A stretch of DNA of 64,000 nucleotides, taken from positions 2,041,001-2,105,000 of the forward strand of contig JAWRVZ010000077.1 of assembly GCA_037043235.1 (NCBI GenBank), read 5' to 3'. Source of the DNA: Rhodeus uyekii. Lineage: Eukaryota; Chordata; Actinopteri; Cypriniformes; Acheilognathidae. A program made the position numbers and the translations under genes. Each line of letters starts with the position of its first letter. Position 1 is the stretch's first letter. The notes under the pieces are model-generated. The model worked only from the letters and a program-made list of their open reading frames with translations, was not told the DNA's origin and ran no database searches. This document shows positions 1 to 12,599 of this stretch, piece by piece.

Positions 1-395
1 AGCAGCAGATCCTTCTAGTCATGTAGGCTTTGAAGTGAAGCTGCCGTTGATCGAACTTAATGGTTCGGCATATTCCACAGATGACTGGATTGAGATCTAG
101 GGAATGTGCAGGCAAGGGCAACACCCTCAAACCAATCCTTGAACAATATGTGTAGTGTGCACTATCCTTGCATCAAGGAACACATTTGTCATGAAGGGGA
201 GTACTGGTCTACAACAGTGTTTAGGTAGGTTCCAAAAGTAAAATTCAAATCCACATGAATGGTGAGACCCAGAGCATCACACTCTCTGTTCCAGCTCGAA
301 GTCGTCCCACAGCGCATTCTAGTGCCATAATCGGTGCACACATACACAGCTGTGATTTGCTCCTCCTCGGACCACTGTTGGTACACACACAAACA
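1..395 (-). mobile_element. remnant of a fish DNA transposon (truncated at window start)
   Basis: The text contains GGATTGAGATCT, GGGGAGTACTGGTCTACAAC, TCCACATGAATGG, CCCAGAGCATCACAC and a GTCCCACAGCGCATTCTAG-type stretch in this order. I recognise this order from an abundant fish DNA-transposon family whose end reads TGGCCACTTTATTAGG. The second copy at 5082 shares the GGATTGAGATCT segment. There is no intact transposase frame. The strand is a guess and the superfamily is not decided. Confidence 0.55.
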
Positions 396-397
396 TA

Positions 398-1100
398 CAG
401 TAATACCTCGGTTTACGAGTTTAATTCGTCCCAAGAGCGAGCTCGTAACCCAAAGTTCTCGTACACCAAAAAATGTTCTCCATAAGAATGCAATAAAAAA
501 ATCACTTGGTTAATTCCACATGACCATAAATGCCCATTTTAAATATTTTGGGGGTTTTACCCTATTAATTCCAGTTAAAATTATAACCATTAAGATCTCA
601 TATAAAAACTAAATAATAACTGACAATTAAACTGTAATGTTTACCTTTACACTTTACAAGAGGAGGAGTGTTTTACTGCTTAGAGGGAGGATTTCATACC
701 TTCTTTCTTACTCATCTTGGGGGCCATTGTCTATATGCTGTACTGTACGCATATATTTCACTACTTGAACAATAGCGATCACAATTAATGTTAACAACAT
801 GAGGTAAAACCCGCTGTAAATCACTTATAAAAGTATGCACTGCGGTGAATGATGCAATCAAACCGAGCAACACTGAGAGAATGAACGGGTTAAGGAGTAA
901 TAGGCTTTGTCGTTAGGATATTTCCAGCAAAAATGCGTGCGAAGATGCCGAGCGATAGGACTTTTCCACAAAAAAATGTGCGTGGGCGAGGGAAAAATTT
1001 GCTCGCACTCCGATACAATGCTCGTAAACTGATTTGACATTCCATGCTCGTACACCGATTTGCTCGCATACAAAGTCACTCGTAAACCGAGGCATTACTG
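398..1100. mobile_element. 703-bp pogo/Tigger-like non-autonomous DNA transposon (MITE)
   Basis: Terminal inverted repeats: the left end CAGTAATACCTCGGTTTACG and the inverse of the right end match over 23 bp with one mismatch. The element is flanked on both sides by TA (396-397 and 1101-1102), the expected target duplication for Tc1/mariner-type elements. The end sequence resembles the CAG..ATACCTCG ends of pogo/Tigger elements. Near the right end the motif CTCGTA(A/C)A is repeated several times (1021-1086), perhaps transposase binding sites. No transposase ORF; presumably mobilised in trans. Confidence 0.8.
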
Positions 1101-1389
1101 TATTCAGAAGTGGTGACAGGAGACGCTTTAATTTTACATACCAGGAGTAAACAGGGCTCAGTATCAGCTGACCATTTGTGTTTAGATCACAAGAGACTAA
1201 TATTAATGCCAGGATAAACAGCCTTGATTATTGGTAAATAACAAGAAAGTACCCTTATTAAGATTCTAGGCAAAAGATTGTGTCTTACCTAAGAAAGTAC
1301 AATAGTAGCATGTTTTCCAAGTAAGGTGAGGGCTGGGCTGTAGAATTCCCATCTGTGTAGATGTAGATGTACCTGCTGTTATTTATGAG

Positions 1390-1700
1390 GGCTCTTGTTT
1401 AGGCATGCACACCACAGATGCTGGTAATTAATCCAGCGCGCAATTAGATATTGTTTCAATTCACAGCTGAGTGTAATTAACTTCTGGCGTCCTTCCTCTC
1501 CGAGCAAGCTGGCACTGGGTTGAATTAGATGGTATAAGCATGATTTCTAATCTCTAACCCTAAGGCAAGAAGTGCAGGACTAATTTCATGTTTTCTTTCA
1601 GAAATAATCAATTTCCTTTGAAAGTGTTTCTGAGGCTGATTAGTTCTCAGACCGTTTAATTGGCATGTTTTTCAGATCATATAAGGACAGAGGTCACATT
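1390..1700. promoter_or_regulatory. candidate conserved non-coding element
   Basis: Unique, non-repetitive sequence with a dense set of homeodomain-type cores (GTAATTAATCC, GCAATTAGAT, GTAATTAAC, TTTAATTGG) and balanced composition, the look of vertebrate developmental enhancers. No alignment is available, so this is pattern-based only. Confidence 0.3.
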
Positions 1701-2879
1701 TGCAAACAATCTAGAAATGAGAAGATAGTATTACAATAACTTTGGATAGGTGTACTTGCTTCAACAGGCTTGTGAGGGACACATTTCTCAAATATTATAA
1801 AGTGACTTCATGAGGTTATGCATTCATTTTCTTCTATATTAAAATGATTTTTCCTCTACCAGCAAACACTAAACTAAAAACAGTTACAGTGTGTTTTGGA
1901 CAACTAATACTAAGCCATTTTTAGGTTGAATTCACCACCTAGGGCACTTTTAAACATACTTATACATATTGTATGTCCTGAAAGGTCAATAAATCAATGG
2001 ACAATTGAATGAATAAATTTGCATGCTATTTACTGACGTATTATTGAAAGGCATTTTGGAAGAACCATTTATTAATATAGCTAAAACACTTAAGACTAAG
2101 AAGGTAAGTTTGTTCTGAACGGTAAAGAAAGGTCCTGCTTTTCGGTAGAAGGAAAATCGTTTTATCCCAAGTCTTTAGCCAGTAACTTTCAGTTTTTGAG
2201 TAACTACAGTTGCCTTCCAGCCAGACCTCCCTTTGATTTGTGCTAATGGGGGGCCGTTAAGGCCTTTTCAGTGTGTAGACACGTGGAGCAAAGCTCCATT
2301 TATATTTCTTATGAGCACATCTCAGATTTTGGGCGAACTAGGAAGCGGACCACCTTTGACTGTCTCTGCTGGGCCGTTCTGCAATATCCTTCACTGGGGT
2401 GATGCTTCACAAGTTCGCCTTGACCTCCCCACCATTTCCAGCCATCAATCTGAGCCAGATTCTGCCTTCTGCCTTTAAAGATGGGCACATCTTTTTATTC
2501 TAAATCCGCTCTCATTACAGTTCCCCTCAGCCGGTCAGTAAGAAGACCTCAGCTGAAAGTTGGGGAAGTAATTGAGCGGATCTTTCCCTCCGCTTCAGAC
2601 CTGAAACGAAGGCCAGCCTGACTCCTATTTGCCTAGATTCAGGATGTAGTGGCTACGGCTGGGCTGTCGGCCGGACTTCATCTGAGCGTTCATGTCTGGG
2701 CAGTGGGTTCGTCGCCTCATTATCAGCTGGTAAAACTGTCAGAAGTGGAAAAACAGGGTTGTAATGTAATCTGGTCACTGGACTTTTTCCTCTTCTTAAT
2801 GACGGCCTTCCTCGCTCTTTCTGCCCTTCTGCTCTTCCTAGTCACGTCTGATAGACTTGCACGGCAAGTAGAATAAGAC

Positions 2880-3430
2880 GATTGCATAATATGATATTGA
2901 TCTTCACCCGCGGGCAAATGCCATTATCGCTGATAACCACATAGATGAGACAAACAATCTAAAATCAAGAAAAAAAAATAGAAGGAAAGAATGCATTAAT
3001 TTGCTGTGCAAACCTCCGAACATCTGTTAACTAGTTAGGCTTGGTTAATAAGCAAAATAATTAGGGTTCCATCTTGTTTGATTCCCTCAGCTTCTCCTTC
3101 CGTATTCATATCTGGAGAGCAACGAGCGCTGCTACCCTCAGGCAGAGGAAGCAATAATATGAGCCCAGGAGAGCCATTCACAGGCAGGGAGAGAGGAGAC
3201 ATCCAGAGGAGGCTCCCCGGCTCTCCACCTGGGCGTCTGGGAGGCTAAACGGCGCAGATATCGCTTATTAAACCATCTGCCTCATGCTAATTAGATTATC
3301 GCAGATAAAGAGAAGGAGTTTTCTTTGTACATTTTAATGAGATAATGTGTCAACCAATTGCACAGGGAAGATGGATGTAATTCAGGGACTCTGATTGCAG
3401 AATTTCAGGTGAAGGTGTGCCAAGGAACAG
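2880..3430. promoter_or_regulatory. candidate conserved non-coding element
   Basis: Non-repetitive block with GATA-type sites (CAGATATCGCTTATT, ATTATCGCAGATAAAG), homeodomain cores (GCTAATTAGATTA) and a GC-richer centre at about 3105-3255. Inferred from motif density and absence of repeats. Confidence 0.3.
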
Positions 3431-5081
3431 ATGCGGGTTTGAGGGTGATTAATCACGTGTATCTACGAAAAAAGAAGAAACAGCTAAGGTAATGAAAATA
3501 AAAACAGAACTGTACAGAACCTCCAAGATGCAGCTCATTATTCGAAAGCTGCAATGATGTCTTGGATAACAGGTAATTTGGGGTCTTTCTTCAATTACTA
3601 ACACTTGAACAAGTGTTAAACATGACAATCCGTCACACTTATACATTATCAAAACTGTGCTAATTTAAACCGTGAAATAAACCATTGCAACTTTTGTGAG
3701 AAAACAATCAATTAGAAGAAAATTACAATTGACACTCAACTGTTATTTCCACCACAAAAATATCACTTTTTTAGTATTATTTTTTAACCATAAATCCAGT
3801 CATGTTTTATTCCCCTCAAAAAGTTATGCAATTTCTTTCACCATAATTTGTGGTAAAAATAAATATATAATAGTGGTAGATAAAACACGAGGAAGAAATT
3901 AAATTAGTTTGTATGTCTGTTGATGACTGTAAAAATAATGTTTTAAGAGTTTATTTTCTAAAACTATACAGGACAAAAATAGCCCCAATTTAAAGAAATA
4001 ACTTATTTCTACTAAATATAATCGTAAACCTGGCACCAAACAAGACCAGTATGGATTTATTATTGTACGCCAGTAACAGGACTGACAAAAAACACCTGGT
4101 CTAACAAGCACCTGGTTTCCCCTTTTTGACACACGTAGATAAACTTGAGCCTTGAAGGAGAGAAAACTGAAAGCTCTGCTAACTAATGAAGCAGAGGCTA
4201 TCGATTAGGGCCATCACAAGAGGAAGGCAAAAAAGTACACATTCAATAAGGGACTTCATATCCCATCCAGCTAGTGTAAAGGTTAAGTGCTAAGGAATAT
4301 TAGCCAGATCAATACGTGACTGCAACTTCACATATAGCACACCATGTCTTCTCACCTTCTCACAAGACAACTTGACGTATTCAGAACGGAAAGGAAGTCA
4401 CATTTCCGTGGAAAAGGTAAGATGCTGGGACCACAGTGCGCAAACCCCAGTTTGCTGCTCGCTGTGGTTAGCGGCGTTGTGTAATAAAGCCTTCGCTGTC
4501 ATCAACAACTCAGCAGTGTAAACTAGAGCTTATTAAAATTTAATAACCGTCACTTTGTCTCTGTTCACAATAAATAACAAACTCAATTTCCTCCGCGTTA
4601 CAGCAAGAGAGGCTCCTTAAGCAAGACAAATGAATGGTTTGCAGCACAGACTAACAACATTAACTGGCTAATTAAACAACAATAGAGGATGCCAGGGTTT
4701 CTTGCGATAATTATGCAATGTAGTTTAATGAAAAGGTTAACTGTGCATGAGGAATACGATGTCTTTGTCTCAGTGCCAGACCATTTGGGGAGCAGAAAAA
4801 GAAACACATTTGCTGGATTTTCCTCACTAAACAAGGCAAATAAAATGTGTTCACGGCTTCTGCTTGGTGTTTTCCACAGACACCAGCCATTAGTATACCA
4901 GAAATCACACACCTTTAATGAAGTGTAAGTACATCCTTCGATGGCTCCGTGATGAACCATTCCTGATTCTGCTCATCGGGGCCATGATCTTATGGTTAGC
5001 ACATTGCTATTTGGTGCAGGTTTGAATCAGGCCCACATCTGGTCCCAGCTCGATTCCATTCTCTTAACCCCATAATCTCAT

Positions 5082-5380
5082 GTTAGATATACAATTACTG
5101 GCCACTTTATTAGGAACACCTTGGATTGAGATCTGGAGATTATGGTGGCCATATGAATATAATGAACATTATCATGTTCAAGAAAAATGATATGAGATAA
5201 TTTGAGCTTTGTTATCCTGCTGGAAGAAGCCGTCAGAAGATCATCAAGTGGTCGCAAAGGGATGGAAATAGTCAGAAAGAATACTCAGATAGACTGTGGC
5301 ATTTAAATGATTAAACGATGCTAAGTTGGGACTAAGGTGCCCAAAGTGTGTCAAGAAACTATATAGCACAACATCACATC
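5082..5380 (+). mobile_element. partial copy of the TGGCCACTTTATTAGG fish transposon family
   Basis: Begins at TACTGGCCACTTTATTAGGA, an end sequence very common in fish genomes, then TTGGATTGAGATCTGG, ATCATGTTCAAGAAAA, TTATCCTGCTGGAAGAAGCC and CCCAAAGTGTGTCAAGAA, all in the order I know for this family. The far end is lost in this degenerate sequence. Related to the remnant at 1-395. Confidence 0.65.
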
Positions 5381-7875
5381 ACCACAAATTCTTTAAAAAA
5401 GATTCAGACATATCTTAAGAAGATGCAATTTGATATAGTTTATACTCTTTATCATATACAGAAATGGACCATGGTGAACATATTTTCAGACTGTTTGATT
5501 TAACTTTCAAACAAGTCAAGAACAAACGTTACTGGCACTCATCAGTGGCGACTGTCAGAATCCTCCATAGGCTAAATCGTCACATTTAACAACACTCGTT
5601 CCAACCCTCATGACCTTCAAAGGATGCAGCCTCTGAATTGGAAAGCAGCTATAGTGTGGTGGTCTTCTTCAAGGTTTGACGTGTTTTGCGTTCAGAGATG
5701 TTCTTCTGCCGGCCTCGGTTGTAAAGAGTGGTTATTTGAATAACTGTTACCTATCTATCAACTCAAACCAATCTGGCCATTCTCCTCTGACCTCTGTCAA
5801 AAACAAGGCATTTTTTGTCACAGAACTGCAGCTCACTGGATATATCTTCTCTTTTGCAGATACAAAACCATTATTTTAATTATCATCGTTTGCATGTATT
5901 TATTTGAATGTAATATTTTTTTATGTGTTGAATCAGAACACATTTAAAATACTTTTACCAAAATGGATATGATTTGCTTCCTTTCCATTTGAAGCTTTGT
6001 AATGTTAACTAGTTTCACACTGGTTTTGTCAAGAATGTAAAGGTTTGTTGTTCACAGTGGCTATTTCCACAAAGCAATCCAAGAAGAGCAACATGATTAT
6101 GTAGGATAGGTGAAATCCTCTCAGAAGCCGACTCACTGTGCACCATATACCTGTATGACTCCAGTAGAGGCTCCAGTGTGACTTCTCAGGGTTGGTCAGG
6201 TGACTTACTGAGAGCTCTCCTCCACTGGCCTCCTCTCACTGAAACGCTCTGAAAATGTAATTACAGCGCCTACTGAGAGGTATGGATAGCCATTTCAGTC
6301 AGCCACATTTCCATAAGCTAAGCCTTTAAATATTCCATTAATTGATAATGTAAATGCCCTTGAGACGCAGACTTTAAGCTGGGAAATCACTACTGTGGCC
6401 TCCTTTGCATTGCAACACTACCGTCTCAGACACAAAAGCTCTTTTAAAACCTGCCAACGGAGGTCTAATGACCCTCCTGTTTCTACACAAGAGCAGCCTC
6501 TTGCATCTACAGCATATCCAAACAGATGGCCTATAGGTTGATGAAGTTTACTAATGTGAAGGGTCTGGGTGTGTGTGCCAACACTCTATCCTCCATCCTT
6601 GATGATGAACATTTATGAACTAAAACTCAGGTAATAAAGCCTTGGGTGAAAAGGCCACACTGGCCTTGTTTACTACTCTTCAGATGATATCGATTACTGT
6701 CACTCTAGTTTTGTGTACTGAACCTTCATAGCGGCTTTTTGAGAAAGCGTATCTGAGATTCAGAGAAAAGAAACAGGAATTAGGATTTAGATAATGAGAA
6801 ATCAAACCTGTATCACCCATATAAGCATCACAACTCACTATGCATTAAGCAGCCACGGCTCTCCCTGATATATCAAAAATCTAGAAAAAAAATGTATAAA
6901 GAAAAATTATATCATTAATTAAATAAAATCACATATGCACATTATGTAAAACACTACAAACCATAATGCTTAGAGATGTGCGTGTTTGTGACTGAGTGTG
7001 CGCATATTCCAACCACAGAGCGTTTATTAATTGAAATAAAAACCCAGAAAAGTCTAAAACAACCAAGGGATCAATAATGTATGGCTGCGCATTGTGCACA
7101 CGATGCTGCTGTTAATTATTCAGTAAACGAACTGACATACAAGTCCATTAGTCTTTTTTAAACGCAAAATTACTGTGCATAAGAGCAGCTAGCTTTCTCT
7201 TTTTTCATGGCTTACAAGCGTAAGGAATTTATGAAAGAAAAATATTTATCTCGTTTTGAAAGCATTGGATGCAAATCTCCAATGATGAACCATAATGGAT
7301 GATGTCTTTTCAAAAATAAATGTGCTGTACAGAACATTCCCACTGCAGGCGTTAGAGAGGCTTTTGTCATGAATTTGTGATGAACTGTTGGTTGACAAAT
7401 AGAAAAACATGAATATTGTAAGCATTTACAGCGTTTTACTTACAACTTGACACATTTAATATGCTCACTAAAAGCTAACTGTTTTAACTGACTTATCCTT
7501 TAGCTGAGTGCAGAAATGCATTTTGTATGCAGGATTCTGCATTCTTTAAAAGAAATGCCTATGTAATCTTGTATAACATCAAAGCAGAGGAATATTACCA
7601 TGGTCACACACTAACAGAAGCATGCAAACCTTAAATTATTAGGACTGTGAGTTATAATAATAATAAAAATAAATAATTACATATGCTGATGAATTATATT
7701 AATCTAAGTTATGTTACTATTCTTTATTATGGTATACAAAAATATGACACACACACACAAACATGCAATCTGCAAGCACTGACATTGTTACCACATGATA
7801 CTGCAGCCAATGAGATTGCTTGCTCAGTATTTAAATAGTTCAATGGTTCATTATTTGCTGTAAGCAAATCTTGTG
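5381..7875. other. gene-free sequence
   Basis: AT-rich unique sequence. No coding exon, RNA gene or clear transposon seen. The part 6100-6700 is less AT-rich but contains no supported feature. Confidence 0.55.
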
Positions 7876-9147
7876 AGAAGTCTTACATTCTCACAGCAGC
7901 GTATCTTACATACAACGTGTCTTACATACAGCGTGTTTTACATACAGCAGCATATCTTACATACAGCAGCGTATCTTACATACAGCAGCATATCTTACAT
8001 ACAGCAGCGTATCTTACATACAGCAGCATATCTTACATACAGCAGCGTATCTTACATACAGCAGCATATCTTACATACAGCAGCGTATCTTACATACAGC
8101 AGCATATCTTACATACAGCAGCATATCTTACATACAGCAGCGTATCTTACATACAGCAGCATATCTTACATACAGCAGCGTATCTTACATACGTGTCTTA
8201 CATACAGCGTATCTTACATACAGCAGCATGTCTTACATACAGCAGCGTATCTTACATACAGCAGCGTATCTTACATACAGCAGCGTATCTTACATACAGC
8301 AGCGTATCTTACATACAGCAGCGTATCTTACATACAGCAGCGTATCTTACATACAGCAGCGTATCTTACATACAGCAGCGTATCTTACATACAGCAGCAT
8401 ATCTTACATACAGCAGCGTATCTTACATACAGCAGCATATCTTACATACAGCAGCGTATCTTACATACGTGTCTTACATACAGCGTATCTTACATACAGC
8501 AGCATGTCTTACATACAGCAGCGTATCTTACATACAGCAGCATGTCTTACATACAGCAGCGTATCTTACATACAGCAGCGTATCTTACATACAGCAGCGT
8601 ATCTTACATACAGCAGCATATCTTACATACAGCAGCGTATCTTACATACGTGTCTTACATACAGCGTATCTTACATACAGCAGCATATCTTACATACAGC
8701 AGCGTATCTTACATACAGCAGCGTATCTTACATACAGCAGCATATCTTACATACAGCAGCGTATCTTACATACAGCAGCGTATCTTACATACAGCAGCAT
8801 ATCTTACATACAGCAGCGTATCTTACATACAGCAGCGTATCTTACATACAGCAGCATATCTTACATACAGCAGCATATCTTACATACAGCAGCGTATCTT
8901 ACATACAGCAGCATATCTTACATACAGCAGCGTATCTTACATACAGCAGCGTATCTTACATACAGCAGCATATCTTACATACAGCAGCGTATCTTACATA
9001 CAGCAGCGTATCTTACATACGTGTCTTACATACAGCGTATCTTACATACAGCAGCGTATCTTAGATACTCACAGCAGTGTGTCTTATATACTCACAGCAG
9101 CGTGTCTTACATCCAGCGCGTTTTACATACAACAGCGTATCTGTGTG
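7876..9147. repeat. 19-bp minisatellite, about 1.27 kb
   Basis: Head-to-tail copies of CAGCAGCRTATCTTACATA (R is G or A), roughly 60 units, degenerating at both edges (7876-7935 and 9060-9147). A 29-bp pair of shortened units (13 + 16 bp, containing ACGTGTCTTACATACAGCG) occurs four times, at 8191, 8467, 8648 and 9019. The intervals of 276, 181 and 371 bp equal exactly 13, 8 and 18 full units plus 29 bp. The three long plus-strand ORFs across it (449, 412 and 278 codons) arise because the unit holds no stop in any phase; they are not genes. Confidence 0.98.
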
Positions 9148-9242
9148 TCTATTAGCAGTAACTTGTCCATGAGCAGGAGAAGATCTAGTCTGCCAAGACC
9201 AAATACACTAACATTGCCATAGTCAGTAACATGAAAACTACA

Positions 9243-9400
9243 TTTATATTTAGGCATTTGGCAGATGCTTTTATCCAAAGTGACTTACATTGCATTCAAG
9301 GAACACATTGACATTCTAATCAGTTCTTGCTTTCCCTGGAAATCGAACCCATGACCTTGGTGCTGCAAACACCACACTCCACTGCTTGAGCTACAGGAAA
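9243..9400 (-). mobile_element. tRNA-derived SINE
   Basis: Reading the minus strand: a head with CTGTAGCTC, then the tRNA B-box-like GGTTCGATTTCC (plus strand GGAAATCGAACC), a region with AACTGATTAGAATGTCAATG, and the tail AAGTCACTTTGGATAAAAGC followed by ATCTGCCAAATGCC. This is the standard teleost/cyprinid SINE layout; the HAmo-type family of carps is a plausible match but unchecked. Confidence 0.85.
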
Positions 9401-10238
9401 GACAATTATGAAAACTATTTTGAGAGTTGTCATGATTGACATTAAACAAACATATAGATATGCATAAATATGTGCTGTGATTTACTTCAGATTACAATGC
9501 TAATTTTCTATAAATAAATAAAAAAGTTTTATAATATAATATGTTTTGTAATATCAATCGGATGATCTTACAATAAGGCCCAAAATATATCCATCACATC
9601 TGTTTGTTACTAGTAACTGCCAAGGCCTTTGATCACTGGTTAGCAGTGTATACATGAAAGATTTATTTTTCATACACCCCTGGAGGTATGCTTAAAGTAT
9701 TTTCACACCCTTTCTTTCCATCGCCTCATCTATCCCACAAACATGTCACCTCGTTACGCAAACTGACAGGAGTCACACACAAAAAAAGCAGAGACGGTAA
9801 ACAGCTACACGACTGCGGGACCGAGCATTGCTTTCAGAAGATCACAGAGCTGAAATTGCACCTGACATTTCAAAAGACAAAAAAGTTACGTGCGCACATG
9901 CTCTGCTGACAGAGTTTCTCCCCCGTTGCCCTCTCTGGGGTGTTTTTTTATTAATGAGTAGCACACATAAAACGCAACAGTATGACTGAGGGTGTCACTC
10001 ATCAAAAAAACTCCATTCACAGCCGTCTCCTCGAATGGAGAGGAACGATTCTTTTTTATAAGGACCAGAGACAATCGCTGATTGCCCGGTCTTTCAGATG
10101 ACCAGACCTTCAAGCCTCATTTTTCAGACACGGTATGAATATTGTATGCAAAGTGAAGCTAGTTTTTGGCAGCACAGGAAGGAGCCGCAGATACAGAGAG
10201 GAAGGCTTCTCCTCAAAGACGGCTTTACTCTGTGGATA

Positions 10239-10248
10239 TGTGTGTGTG

Positions 10249-10279
<31 letters not shown>
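10239..10279. repeat. (TG)n microsatellite
   Basis: About 41 bp of TG with one TTTT interruption. Confidence 0.95.
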
Positions 10280-10280
<1 letters not shown>

Positions 10281-12470
10281 ACATGCAAGAAAAAAGTGAA
10301 ACCAAGAAAATGCTTGAGTGAATGACACTTTTTTTTTACCCAAGTAAGAACTGTTATTTTATTCGTCTAACGCAACACACCAACCTCTGGATTTTTGTTT
10401 TTCCTCTTTAAGATGCACAGCAGTAATACACTAATTTCCTTTCCTAGCAAGAAAACAAAGCAAAAGCATTACCAAAATAGGATCACACTCTCCATTTAAT
10501 TGTCTGTATAATCAAAGAAGTGGAGCACAACAGAAGTTTTGGTGTGCACAGCAGAGGCGGCCGCTGTAACTCATAGCTGTGGGGCTAATAGGGTGGGGGT
10601 GGGGAGTCTGGCAGGGACAGGTTTGATGTGGAGCTGTCACTGAAGGAGAAGGTAGCTGAGCATGTCCAAAACACCAAACACAGACCTCTGCTCCTCCTCT
10701 GCTCCAAAAAACAGAATACAGGAACACAGTTGTTTGAATAATAAATACTTATGGCACTCGAGTGGCAGGGTGCCTGCAGAGACGCGCGCCCAGAAAACGA
10801 TGTTGATGTGTAGGGAAAGCCTGGCCCGACATATGTTGCCATGAATAAGGTATACTGGAGACATCAATGCAGCTTCCGGATTTCCAGGTGCAGGAGTTTC
10901 TCTCTGGCGTAAATTGACACATCCTGAGAGGGAATAAACTTTTGGAGGAAAGCAACGTCCTTCTGAGCAAAAAAAAAATTGCCACAATTCATTTCCCGAG
11001 ATGCTGACCAAGCCTGTGGAACTTTTTCTACTGATTTTCTTGGGGGATGGCATCTTATTACCTGTTTAAAACCCCAGTGGAAAAAAAAAAGAGTAGCTGG
11101 TCATTAGCTCGACTACTATCTGGTATGGGATGCTATTCAGATTCGGTATTGTCAATCTGGTTCATTCTGATAACAAATATAACAAAATGACTTGCGTTCT
11201 GAACACTTTCCTGGTGCTACTGTGTCCAATTCATTCATTTGGAAACTTGATTTCAAAATGACTTTTGACTCTTCTTTCTGGCATGGAAAAAATAATGTTA
11301 CCTAAGGTTACTGTAATGAGTAATAGAGCTTTTCTATAATCTTGCCCTCTGTTAATGCAGTGAAGGAAACACAGTTTTTCAAAAAAAAGAATCATCGTTA
11401 CCGAGATGCTCGTGAGTGAACTTTACCTTCAGTCTCCACATCCCAGACAAAAAGTCTCTTAAAAAGTGTCAGCCGGTGGCGTTTCATTGTGAACTCATTT
11501 TCAGCTCTGGCTCCATTCTGGTGAGGAACGCTTTTCACATTGAATATGCGTTTTCAGTCTGAAATATGACACATAACGGAGGTAAAATGGGTTGCAAATG
11601 TCATTTCTGACTTTAACTGTGTTCCAAGACACAGTTTGACCACCTTAAGTAAGTCTAAATGGGGGGTGCACTCTAAAAAAAGGAAAACAAAAACATTAAA
11701 AGAGCTTGAAAAAGATCACCAAGCAGGTGACTAATAAAATCAAACTGCACGCATGCAGGTGCGGGTGGCAGAATATTTCATCCACTTTGGGACAGCTGTG
11801 TCTTTTGATGGCCCTGGGAATGGAGCCATTTTAGTAGTTGATGTGTCCATCCGTCGCTGATATCTAATACGCGGTTACGCATCGTGCCGAACATGACAGA
11901 AAATCATTAGCCACCATTGGCTGCTAACTGTCACATGAATGATTGAAGAAGCAGTGAAGCGTTCAGTTTTGCGTGGCAGTTAAACGTCTGCCTGAAAGAG
12001 CGAGAGCCCAGCGAGACCCATGATGAAGCATCTTGGAGGAAGGCCAGTTACCCTCCTACATAACGAGAGCAGGAGGGGAAAGAGCACCTGTGTTACAACC
12101 AGCTAAGATCTGACACCAGGGTCAATCCAGCCATATGGAGTCTGTTCTATCCCAAAGAACTGTAAATGCCACGGCTTTGCACAACTAGCTGGACACACAG
12201 AGAAAGCCAACACTTGGAGGGCACAAAGGGGAACGGTGCTTTCAAAAAATCTTAGTAATCCTAGTTCCAAGATGGTTTGAAGGGAGAGGATTTGCCTAGC
12301 AGACCAGTGGACGGGTGCAGTGCCTGCAAACTCGAGGAAAGAGTCGCTCTGACATAGTTTCCCAATGTCTGAGCCTCTATACTGTAATGAAAGGCTGTTT
12401 CCTGTCTTCTCCCCATACTGGGCCATGTAGAGAATCTCCAGAGTTCCCATGAGCCCTATCAGCTCCTCCT

Positions 12471-12513
12471 GAGAGAGAGAGAGAGAGAGAGAGACACACA
12501 CACACACGCACAC
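12471..12513. repeat. (GA)n/(CA)n compound microsatellite
   Basis: GA dinucleotides passing directly into ACACAC at about 12494. Confidence 0.95.
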
Positions 12514-12599
12514 TGAGACGGAGAACTCCTCAAGGGATTGAGCAGTCTGTCGGTGCTCACTGACTACATTCCGGCTCCCTCTCGTCTCAGCAATCCCTG

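Larger units (their letters stand above)
1103..5081. other. gene-free sequence
   Basis: No exon, RNA gene or clear repeat recognised apart from the two CNE-like blocks listed separately. Short ORFs such as 2233-2478 and 4598-4960 show no domain, signal or family resemblance. Confidence 0.6.
9401..12599. other. gene-free sequence with two simple repeats
   Basis: No exon recognised. It contains a TG tract (10239-10279) and a GA/CA tract (12471-12513). The short ORFs on both strands here (for example 10637-11053 and 12103-12513) lack any recognisable domain. Confidence 0.55.

Noticed and set aside
7876..9147. CRISPR array
   Set aside because: There are no unique spacers; the 19-bp units are contiguous and the genome is eukaryotic.
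7873..9222. Repeat protein of up to 449 residues
   Set aside because: It is the translation of a 19-bp tandem repeat lacking stops in all phases; three overlapping frames are equally open.
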